Shown here in pieces: positions 35,942 through 43,267 of a DNA stretch of 64,000 nt. The position numbers and the translations under genes are program-made. Origin of the DNA: Pseudomonas sp. MRSN 12121 (GTDB lineage: Bacteria > Pseudomonadota > Gammaproteobacteria > Pseudomonadales > Pseudomonadaceae); contig NZ_CP010892.1 of NCBI RefSeq assembly GCF_000931465.1, forward strand, positions 4,177,388 through 4,241,387, written 5' to 3'. Each line of letters begins with the position of its first letter. The first letter of the stretch is position 1. The notes under the pieces are model-generated. The model was given only the letters and a program-made list of their open reading frames with translations. It was not told the origin of the DNA and searched no databases.

Positions 35942-36185
35942 GAACCATTGACTCTACCCGATGAAAAACCGCTCAATTATCGCCTGAACGGAAAATCAAG
36001 CTCCACCGTCAAACATCAGATTAAGAATCGTCTTAAAACTCAAAATACTTCCTTCCGAAAAACTCATAAAACAAAGCACTTGGAAATTCGACAAAACAAG
36101 TAGAACGCAATAAGAAAAATCTGATTACCCTACTTTTCGTTGAGTCCACTTGTAACTATTGAATTCGCCATCGGTCGTTGCCGTT

Positions 36186-36980
36186 TTACCCCTGACGAAA
36201 AAACTCCCCCGGCGTCTCATCGAACTGCTGCCTGAATGCGGCGATAAAGGCCGAGGTCGAGTCATAACCACAGGCCAGCGCCACATCCGTGACCCGCTCG
36301 CCCTGCTCCAGCGGGGTCAGGGCGCCGAGCAGGCGCAAACGCTGGCGCCAGGCGCGGAAGGTCAGGCCGGTGTCGTGCAGGAACAGCCGGCTCAGGGTCT
36401 TTTCCGCCACCCCCAACTTCCCGCTCCACTGCCCCAGGGTGGTGGGCTGGTCGGGGTGGGCTTGCAGGCTGCGGTAGATCTGCCGCAGGCGCGGGTCCTG
36501 GGGCAGAGGCAGCATCAGGTCGAGCTGTGGCGCGGCGGCCAGTTGGTCCAGCAGCACCTGGGCCAGGCGGCCGTCGGCGCCGTCTTCGGCGTATTCCACC
36601 GGCAATTCGCTGAAGGCGCGGATCAGTTCCCGCAACAGGCTGCTCACCGCCAGCACCTGGCAGCTGTCGCCAGCCCAGGCGGTGACGCGACAATCCAGGT
36701 ACAGGCTGCGCATTTCGGTACGCGGCGAGCTGAACACCTTGTGCGGCATGCCGGCGGGAATCCACACCGCCCGCTGCGGCGGGGCGACGAAACGCCCGGC
36801 GCTGGTCTGCACCTCCAGCACGCCCTGGATGGCGTAGGACAATTGCACCCACGGATGGCTGTGGCGCCGGGTCAGCGCGCGGTTGGGCAGCGATTCGGTG
36901 CGCCCGTACACCGGCCGCGGCAGGCTCGGCAGACCGGGAATACTGCGGCGGACGATCTTTTCATGTCCTTTAGGCGGCAT
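36186..36980 (-). CDS. AraC-family transcriptional regulator
   Basis: A 264-residue regulator. The N-terminal cupin-like sensor (HSHPWVQLSYAIQGVLEVQTSAG, with WIPAGMPHKVF) is followed by a C-terminal double helix-turn-helix (LGQWSGKLGVAEKTLSRLFLHDTGLTFRAWRQRLRL, VTDVALACGYDSTSAFIAAFRQQFDETPGEFF). The architecture is that of NimR/YdeC-like AraC proteins that control a divergent transporter. The divergent neighbour, 84 bp away, is a permease, which fits. Confidence 0.92.
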   Translation of the reverse strand: MPPKGHEKIVRRSIPGLPSLPRPVYGRTESLPNRALTRRHSHPWVQLSYAIQGVLEVQTSAGRFVAPPQRAVWIPAGMPHKVFSSPRTEMRSLYLDCRVTAWAGDSCQVLAVSSLLRELIRAFSELPVEYAEDGADGRLAQVLLDQLAAAPQLDLMLPLPQDPRLRQIYRSLQAHPDQPTTLGQWSGKLGVAEKTLSRLFLHDTGLTFRAWRQRLRLLGALTPLEQGERVTDVALACGYDSTSAFIAAFRQQFDETPGEFFRQG

Positions 36981-37064
36981 TTACTGGCTCATTGGCGTTA
37001 GTCGGCAGTCCGGCATCACGTTAGAGTCGCCCCACCGCCCTGGCAACCCCTGGATGATTTCGTT

Positions 37065-38063
37065 ATGAGCCGTTCCCGACTTCTGCCCGACAATTTCACC
37101 CTGACCCTGGTCGGCGTGGTGCTGCTGGCCAGCTTCCTGCCAGCCAGCGGCCAGGTGGCCACAGGCTTCAGCTGGCTGACCAACGCCGCCATCGCCCTGC
37201 TGTTCTTCCTCCATGGCGCCAAGCTGTCGCGCGAGGCGATCATCGCCGGCGCCGGCCACTGGCGCCTGCACCTGCTGGTGTTCAGCCTGACCTTCGTGCT
37301 GTTCCCGCTCCTCGGCCTGGCGCTCAAGCCGCTGCTATCGCCGCTGATCGGCAACGAGCTGTACCTGGGCATGCTCTATCTTTGCGCCCTGCCCGCCACG
37401 GTGCAGTCGGCGATTGCCTTCACCTCCCTGGCACGGGGCAACGTGCCGGCGGCCATTTGCAGCGCGGCAGCCTCCAGCCTGTTCGGGATCTTCCTCACCC
37501 CGCTGCTGGTGACCCTGCTGCTGAATGTGCACGGCGATGCCGGCTCGACCCTGGATGCGATCGTGAAGATCAGCGTGCAACTGTTGCTGCCCTTCATTGC
37601 CGGGCAGATCGCCCGCCGCTGGATCGGTGCCTGGGTGGGCCGCAACAGGAACTGGCTGAAATTCGTCGACCAGGGCTCGATCCTGCTGGTGGTCTACGGC
37701 GCCTTCAGCGAGGCGGTGAACGAAGGCATCTGGCACCAGATCCCGCTGTGGCAACTGGCCGGGCTGGTCGTCGCCTGCTGCGTGTTGCTGGCCCTGGCGC
37801 TGCTGGCCTCCAGCCTGCTGAGCAAACTGTTCGGCTTCAACCAGGAAGACCGCATCACCATCCTGTTCTGCGGCTCGAAGAAGAGCCTGGCCACCGGCGT
37901 GCCCATGGCCCAGGTGCTGTTCGCCGGCAGCACCATGGGCGTGCTGATCCTGCCGCTGATGCTGTTCCACCAGATCCAGCTGATGGTCTGCGCGGTGCTG
38001 GCCCAGCGTTACGCCAAGCGCCCGGAGTCGGTGCCGGAGTTGATGGCGCAGGTCGATCCCTGA
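37065..38063 (+). CDS. Bile acid:sodium symporter family permease (SBF-like, YfeH type)
   Basis: A 332-residue inner-membrane protein with about 9-10 hydrophobic helices. The family start NFTLTLVGVVLLASFLPASG, the segment LYLCALPATVQSAIAFTSLARGNVPAAICSA and the late GSKKSLATGVPMAQVLF motif mark the YfeH branch of the BASS superfamily. The substrate is unknown; bile acids are not implied in soil bacteria. It is divergent from, and probably controlled by, the AraC regulator. Confidence 0.9.
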   Translation: MSRSRLLPDNFTLTLVGVVLLASFLPASGQVATGFSWLTNAAIALLFFLHGAKLSREAIIAGAGHWRLHLLVFSLTFVLFPLLGLALKPLLSPLIGNELYLGMLYLCALPATVQSAIAFTSLARGNVPAAICSAAASSLFGIFLTPLLVTLLLNVHGDAGSTLDAIVKISVQLLLPFIAGQIARRWIGAWVGRNRNWLKFVDQGSILLVVYGAFSEAVNEGIWHQIPLWQLAGLVVACCVLLALALLASSLLSKLFGFNQEDRITILFCGSKKSLATGVPMAQVLFAGSTMGVLILPLMLFHQIQLMVCAVLAQRYAKRPESVPELMAQVDP

Positions 38064-38134
38064 GTGCTCGGTGCCTGAATCTCGCACACCCTGGCAGGAG
38101 CTGGGGTTTGTGTTTTTGTCGGGGACGACTAGCC

Positions 38135-38162
38135 GGTGGCATACTGCCGGCCTTTTGCCACC
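38135..38162. promoter_or_regulatory. 7-bp inverted repeat between the permease and the pentapeptide-like gene
   Basis: GGTGGCA (38135-38141) and TGCCACC (38156-38162) flank 14 nt. It could be an operator or a weak terminator of the permease gene. There is no T-run. Confidence 0.35.
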
Positions 38163-38186
38163 CGGCGATCCTACAGGGAAGTTTTT

Positions 38187-38276
38187 ATGCGTGTTCCGCT
38201 TATGCCTCGGGCTTTGTCCCATCCCTCCGTGCCCTTCAGGCTCCAGGCCGCCACCGTCCGCAGCGTGAAGGAGTAA
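38187..38276 (+). CDS. Possible 29-residue upstream peptide coupled to the next gene
   Basis: ATG 38187, preceded by AGGGAAG, opens a 29-codon frame (MRVPLMPRALSHPSVPFRLQ...). Its final AAGGAG-TAA forms the ribosome-binding site of the following gene, 4 bp away. It could be a translational-coupling leader or chance. I do not recognise the peptide. Confidence 0.3.
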   Translation: MRVPLMPRALSHPSVPFRLQAATVRSVKE

Positions 38277-38280
38277 GCCG

Positions 38281-40062
38281 ATGGCCGTTCCCCATGGGCG
38301 TTCGTTAGCGGACTTTCTGCCATTGAAGCCTGCCGAAAAACTTCTTCTGGAAAACGCGTTGTCGGGAGTGATAACCGAACTTTCGGCGCAACGCCCCAGC
38401 ACCGCCACCTCAGCAAACACCATTCGGGCAGGCTTCCTGCGCTTTCTGATTCTGGGTGGCGACGAGTTGAACCCCGTCCATGAACTCGGGGTGATGTTGA
38501 AGGGAGCCTCTATCGAAGGCGATCTGGAGCTCAGGGAAACCCAGATCAACGCGAGCATCACGCTAATCCATTGCGATCTGCAGAATCTGAGCCTGAGAGG
38601 CGCATCGGTAAGAGGCACCCTCAATCTTGCCCACAGCCACTGTAAAAGTCTCAAAGCCGATCTGATGTCGGTTTCGGGCGCGATGTACCTGGACCATCTG
38701 ACGACCAGGGAATGCATGAATCTGCAGAAATCCGAGATTGGTGCTTCCTTGTTGTTGCGTGGCACTCGCCTGGATGGCCAGGGTGGCTATGCCTTGGTCG
38801 CGGACGGCCTGGTCGCTCACAGTGTCCAATTCGCAGACCAGTTCATCGCGCTCGGTGAGGTCTGCCTGAACGGGGCGGTCATCAAAGGACAGCTCAATTG
38901 TCGGGACTGTAGTTTCAAGGCGACGGATGGGTCGGCACTGAGCGCCGACGGCATCACTGTCCAAGGGAGCGCCTTTCTCACCACCGGGTTTCACTCTCAG
39001 GGGCCCGTCAGATTTTCTGGCGCCCATATCAGGGGGCAATTCAGCCTCAAAGAGGCTCGTTTTGAAGGAACGGACAAAGAAGAGAACGGCAAGACATTGA
39101 TCGTTCAAGATGCCCATGTCGAGGGTGTCCTGATCCTGACAAAGCTGGCCGTCCCTCTTGATAACGCGACCCTCAGCAGCTCCCACGTGGGCACCCTGCA
39201 CGATGACGCGAGCACCTGGGGCAAGGAAATCGGCCTCAATGGGTTCACCTACGATTTCCTGACAACCGAGGCGCCCTTGAGAGCCCAGGAACGGATCGAC
39301 TGGCTCGATCGGCAGATACCGGCAAACACCGGGGCGGACGGCCTTAAAGGTTCGGCCAGCAAATTCCGCCCGCAGCCCTGGCGTCATCTTCAGCACGTCC
39401 TGGAAGACATGGGCCATGCGGAGGAAGCTCGCGCCGTAGGCGTGGCATTCGAAAAACGCCTGCGCAAAGTCGGTCTGATTGGCCAGCCCCCCGCTGGCAT
39501 GCCTCGCGGCCTGCAGTGGCTGTACCGCCTACCCGCCTTGGGCCTGCATTCGCTCTACGGCCTTTTCACCGGCTTCGGTTACCGCCCCATGCGCCTGCTC
39601 GCCTGGTTCTTCGGCACCTGGCTGGTATGCACCAGTGTCTACTGGTACGCCGCCGTCGAACACCAGGTGTTCGCCCCCAGCAACCCGCTGGTGTTCCAGA
39701 ACGAGGTGTACGCCAGTTGTACCCCCGAATATGGCGAGGCCTGGCAACGCCTCCACCCCGCCAGCGAGCGTCCTGCCGAGATTGGCAACTGGTACACCTG
39801 CAAGGCCCTGCGTGGTGAGTACACCGGCTTCAGCCCCGGTGCTTACTCGCTGGACATCCTGCTGTCGCTGGTCGACCTGCAACAGGAAAAAGACTGGGGC
39901 CCGATCACACCGACGCCCTTCCCTAGCTATTGGGATGAACTCAGGAATCTTGAATGGGGCCACGGCATCCGGCTCCTGATCTGGCTCCAAACCCTTATCG
40001 GCTGGGGCATCAGCCTGTTGCTGGTGGCGATCGTCTCCGGCCTGACCCGGCGCAAGGAATAA
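38281..40062 (+). CDS. Large membrane-anchored protein with pentapeptide-like repeats
   Basis: A 593-residue protein of unknown function. Residues about 60-300 have a degenerate repeating pattern (LKGASIEGDLELRETQINASI, LRGASVRGTLNLAHSHC, LNGAVIKGQLNCRDCSF, FSGAHIRGQFSLKEARFEG) that would form a right-handed beta-helix like pentapeptide proteins. A conserved linker follows (PWRHLQHVLEDMGHAEEARAVGVAFEKRLRKVG), then four membrane helices in the last 180 residues (LHSLYGLFTGFGYRP, LLAWFFGTWLVCTSVYWYAA, LLIWLQTLIGWGISLLLVAIVSG). Homologues are, from memory, sometimes called membrane-associated oxidoreductases, but I see no redox motif. The beta-helix half is less GC-rich than the membrane half. 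Confidence 0.75.
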   Translation: MAVPHGRSLADFLPLKPAEKLLLENALSGVITELSAQRPSTATSANTIRAGFLRFLILGGDELNPVHELGVMLKGASIEGDLELRETQINASITLIHCDLQNLSLRGASVRGTLNLAHSHCKSLKADLMSVSGAMYLDHLTTRECMNLQKSEIGASLLLRGTRLDGQGGYALVADGLVAHSVQFADQFIALGEVCLNGAVIKGQLNCRDCSFKATDGSALSADGITVQGSAFLTTGFHSQGPVRFSGAHIRGQFSLKEARFEGTDKEENGKTLIVQDAHVEGVLILTKLAVPLDNATLSSSHVGTLHDDASTWGKEIGLNGFTYDFLTTEAPLRAQERIDWLDRQIPANTGADGLKGSASKFRPQPWRHLQHVLEDMGHAEEARAVGVAFEKRLRKVGLIGQPPAGMPRGLQWLYRLPALGLHSLYGLFTGFGYRPMRLLAWFFGTWLVCTSVYWYAAVEHQVFAPSNPLVFQNEVYASCTPEYGEAWQRLHPASERPAEIGNWYTCKALRGEYTGFSPGAYSLDILLSLVDLQQEKDWGPITPTPFPSYWDELRNLEWGHGIRLLIWLQTLIGWGISLLLVAIVSGLTRRKE

Positions 40063-40186
40063 GCCGCGGCGCGCCCGCCCGCGTTGGACAAGCGCCCGGC
40101 CCGCTGCTTTCATTCAGCTCCTGGGCCACCTGCGGTCCGCGCGCGCCGGGCGGCCCCCGCCCACCCGTCCACCTCCAAGGCCCGCC

Positions 40187-41263
40187 ATGCTCAAGACCCT
40201 TGAAGCGCAATTGCTGAAACAGGCGACGCCGCCGGCCCTCAAGGCCGAGTTCGCCCAGTACGATTTCGAACGGCTGCACCGTTTCTGCGTGCTGATCTAC
40301 GTCGCCAGCATCTGCATCTGGCTGCTGTTCAACCTGATCGTCAGCTTCCCCGGCAAGCAGGGTTTCACCCTGTACTCGATGGCGTTCCTTGCCGCCCTGT
40401 CGATCAACGCCGTCGTGCTGGCCTTCATCCGCCAGGCCCGGCATTTCCAGTGGCTCAACCTGGTCTTCGTGCTGCTCATCGGCATCGGCATCCGCCTGAT
40501 GATCGAAGGCCTGCCGCTCGAACTGCGCCCCGACTGGCTGCTGCTCGGCGCTTCGAGCATTCTCTACAGCGCTTCGGTGCTGCCGCTGCGGCGCTGGTCG
40601 TTCTTCGCCACCATCGCGCTGACCTGGGTGATCCTCGACCCCTTCGTCATGACCGGGATCTCGGTGCTGGAGCTGCGAGGCACCATGCTGCTGGTCTATG
40701 CGCTGTTCCTCACCGCCCTGACCCTCTACAGCTTCATCAAGCTGCGCCAGGCCAAGCTGCACACCTACATCATGTCCAAGCTGCTGCTGGAGCAGGCCTA
40801 TAACGACACCCTGACCGGCATCCCCAACCGCCGCTCGTTCATGGCCCGGGCCAACGAACGCCTGCACGCCCGGCCGCGCGAACCGGACCACTACCTGGCG
40901 ATGATCGACGTCGACAACTTCAAGAAGGTCAACGACCTGTACGGCCACGACAGCGGCGACGAAGTGCTCAAGCGGGTGGCCGCCGATATCCGCGAGGTCA
41001 TGGCCGGCTTCGACTATGCGCGCCTGGGGGGCGAAGAGTTCGCCATCTACCTGGCGGGGGTGCGTCGCGACGACGTCCAGGCATTGGCCGAGCGCCTGTG
41101 CCGGGTGATCCGCGAAGCCGCCACGCCGCACCCGGTGACCGTCAGCATCGGCCTGGCCCGGGTAGGCGACAGCGACAGCCTGAACCAGGCACTGGTCAAG
41201 GCCGACCGGGCGCTGTACCACTCCAAGCACAGCGGCAAGGACCGCTACACCTTTGATGAATGA
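40187..41263 (+). CDS. Membrane-bound diguanylate cyclase (GGDEF)
   Basis: A 358-residue inner-membrane enzyme making cyclic di-GMP. The N-terminal half has about six membrane helices (residues 33-183). The C-terminal GGDEF domain has NDTLTGIPNRRSF, the metal-binding DVDNF (241-245), and an active-site GGEEF motif at 281-285, so it should be catalytic. The RxxD inhibitory site expected just upstream (GFDYARLGGEEF) is absent, so product inhibition at a primary I-site is unlikely. It stands directly upstream of fitH on the same strand with a 91-bp gap. Confidence 0.92.
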   Translation: MLKTLEAQLLKQATPPALKAEFAQYDFERLHRFCVLIYVASICIWLLFNLIVSFPGKQGFTLYSMAFLAALSINAVVLAFIRQARHFQWLNLVFVLLIGIGIRLMIEGLPLELRPDWLLLGASSILYSASVLPLRRWSFFATIALTWVILDPFVMTGISVLELRGTMLLVYALFLTALTLYSFIKLRQAKLHTYIMSKLLLEQAYNDTLTGIPNRRSFMARANERLHARPREPDHYLAMIDVDNFKKVNDLYGHDSGDEVLKRVAADIREVMAGFDYARLGGEEFAIYLAGVRRDDVQALAERLCRVIREAATPHPVTVSIGLARVGDSDSLNQALVKADRALYHSKHSGKDRYTFDE

Positions 41264-41354
41264 GCGCCACCCGCAAGCCCTGCGGCCATGCAGCGACGCG
41301 GCAGCACAAGGTAAATAGGATAAACTGCCGCCCTCTTCCCTCCAGGCCTCCGTC

Positions 41355-42329
41355 ATGCCCGCCGAGCCCGCGTCCAAGCCCTATACCCTCCTGGCGATCG
41401 ACGACGACCCGCAGTCGCTGATCGTGCTCTCGAAAACCCTGACCGCCGAGTATGAAGTGCTGCTGGCGAAGAACGGCGAGCGCGGCCTGGAACTGGCCCA
41501 CAGTGCCAGCCCGGACCTGATCGTCCTCGACATCCTGATGCCCGGGATGGACGGTTTCCAGGTGCTCAGCGAGCTCAAGCGGCACCCGGCGACCGCGGCC
41601 ATCCCGGTGATTTTCCTGACCTCGCGCAGCAGCGTCGAAGACGAGCGCCTGGGCCTGCTGCTGGGGGCCGCCGACTATATCGCCAAGCCGATTTCGCCGC
41701 CGGTGGTCCTGGCCCGGGTGGCGGCGCAACTGGGTTACCGCGACAAGCCCCTGCACAGCCCACGCGCGGCCGTCGAACCCTCGGCGGCCAGCGACATGCG
41801 CGACGGTTTCGTCAGCGCCCTGGCCCTGCAACTGGCCGACCATCCGCAGATCCGCCTGGAGGCCCTGCTCGATACCCTGTCCATCCTGCTCGATGCCAGC
41901 GTCGCCCAGGGCGATCCCGCGGCGTTTCGCGCCGCCGCCTGCCTGGCGCTGATGGGCCTCAACCAGCCCGGCCTCACGCCTGTCCAGGCACTGCCGCGCA
42001 GCCGCCAGTTGATCGAGGAGATACTCGGCCACGCCGACCCGGAGGACCCCCTGCTCAACCTCGCCTGGAAATTCACCCAGGCCGACGCCTTGCTCGCGGG
42101 CGACTGCGACCCCGCGACGCTCGACCGGCTCTCGCCCTGCAGCCAGCTGTTCGCCCTGGCGCTGAGCTATCACCTGAGCCTGCTGCAGCCCGGCGCCGAC
42201 CTGCCCGAGCGGCACGCCCGGGCCATGCGGCAATTGCTCCGGCAGCCGGCGTTCGAGCGCTGCATTGGCACGGCCCCGGCTTCTCTCGCGGCGGCCCTGA
42301 GTTCGTCCCAGACCTTTCCCGGCCCTTGA
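41355..42329 (+). CDS. fitH: Response regulator FitH
   Basis: A 324-residue regulator of the insecticidal toxin locus. The receiver domain (residues 10-130) has the acidic pair IDDDP, phospho-acceptor D59 (LIVLDILMPGMDGF), T/S at 89-90 and the conserved K111 (DYIAKPISP). The remaining roughly 190 residues are helical with no recognised DNA-binding or enzymatic motif, so output is probably by protein contact. In the known fit locus FitH works with the FitF kinase and FitG. The stop overlaps the region just before fitG, so the two are co-transcribed. Confidence 0.88.
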   Translation: MPAEPASKPYTLLAIDDDPQSLIVLSKTLTAEYEVLLAKNGERGLELAHSASPDLIVLDILMPGMDGFQVLSELKRHPATAAIPVIFLTSRSSVEDERLGLLLGAADYIAKPISPPVVLARVAAQLGYRDKPLHSPRAAVEPSAASDMRDGFVSALALQLADHPQIRLEALLDTLSILLDASVAQGDPAAFRAAACLALMGLNQPGLTPVQALPRSRQLIEEILGHADPEDPLLNLAWKFTQADALLAGDCDPATLDRLSPCSQLFALALSYHLSLLQPGADLPERHARAMRQLLRQPAFERCIGTAPASLAAALSSSQTFPGP

Positions 42330-42349
42330 ACGGACAGCGAGCCTCGCCC

Positions 42350-43267
42350 ATGCCTAACCTCTCAGACCTGGAGCTGTTCGTCCTGATCGCCGAGCTCGAG
42401 GGCCTGTCGCCCGCCGCGCGCATCATGTCGATCACCCCGGCCGCCGCCAGCCTGGCGCTCAAGCGCCTGGAAAACCGCCTCGGCGTGCGTCTGTTCACCC
42501 GCTCCACCCGCGCGATGAAACTCACCCCCGAAGGCATGCGTTACCTGGAGAGCGCGCAGCACGCCTTGAAGATCCTGGCCAACGGCAAGCGCTCGCTGAC
42601 CCACGACGACGGCATGCTCGAACTCACCGTGTCGTCCGACCTGGGCCGGCACCTGCTGCTCGACCTGCTCACCCGGCTCAAGCAGCAACGACCGCGCCTG
42701 CATATCAAGCTGGCGCTGAGCGACAAGGAGGAAGACCTGCTCAAGGGCCGGTTCGATGCGGCGCTGCGCTACGGCAAGAGCCTGGCGCTGGACCTGGTGG
42801 AATTGCCCGTGCTCAAGCGTCATCACTTCATCGCCTGCGCCGCGCCCGAATACCTGGCCGAACAAGGCGAGCCCGCTTCGCCACAGCACCTGGGCGAGCA
42901 CGAATGCATCATCTGCCACAGCATCGGCCGGCCGGAGACTCACTGGCGCTTCTATGCCCCCGGGCAGGTCGAGGAGGTGCGGGTGCAGGGGCATTTCTGC
43001 TGCGACGACGGCGACGCCGCGCGGCGCTGGGCGGTGGCCGGCCACGGCGTGGTCTACCTGCCTTTGCTGAATGTGGTCGAGGACCTGTTCGAGGGGCGCC
43101 TGCGGCCCCTGCTCGCTGGCTGGCAGGGCGACGCCGCGCCCCTGAGCCTGGTAGTCTCGCACCGCTCGCAAATCACCGACTCGCTGCGCGCGTTGCACCA
43201 TTGCCTGGTCGAACACTGCACGGAGCGCATGGCGCGTTACCTGGACCTGATGCAACCGGCCTGCTAG
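42350..43267 (+). CDS. fitG: LysR-family activator FitG
   Basis: A 305-residue LysR-type regulator. The N-terminal winged helix-turn-helix (LSDLELFVLIAELEGLSPAARIMSITPAAASLALKRLE) is followed by the effector-binding domain (LTVSSDLGRHLLLDLL ... DAARRWAVAGHGVVYLPLLNV). In P. protegens FitG is reported to activate the toxin operon. I chose ATG 42350; a TTG at 42326 overlapping the fitH stop is possible. The gene converges on fitF, and both stop codons lie within the same CTAG (43264-43267). Confidence 0.9.
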   Translation: MPNLSDLELFVLIAELEGLSPAARIMSITPAAASLALKRLENRLGVRLFTRSTRAMKLTPEGMRYLESAQHALKILANGKRSLTHDDGMLELTVSSDLGRHLLLDLLTRLKQQRPRLHIKLALSDKEEDLLKGRFDAALRYGKSLALDLVELPVLKRHHFIACAAPEYLAEQGEPASPQHLGEHECIICHSIGRPETHWRFYAPGQVEEVRVQGHFCCDDGDAARRWAVAGHGVVYLPLLNVVEDLFEGRLRPLLAGWQGDAAPLSLVVSHRSQITDSLRALHHCLVEHCTERMARYLDLMQPAC

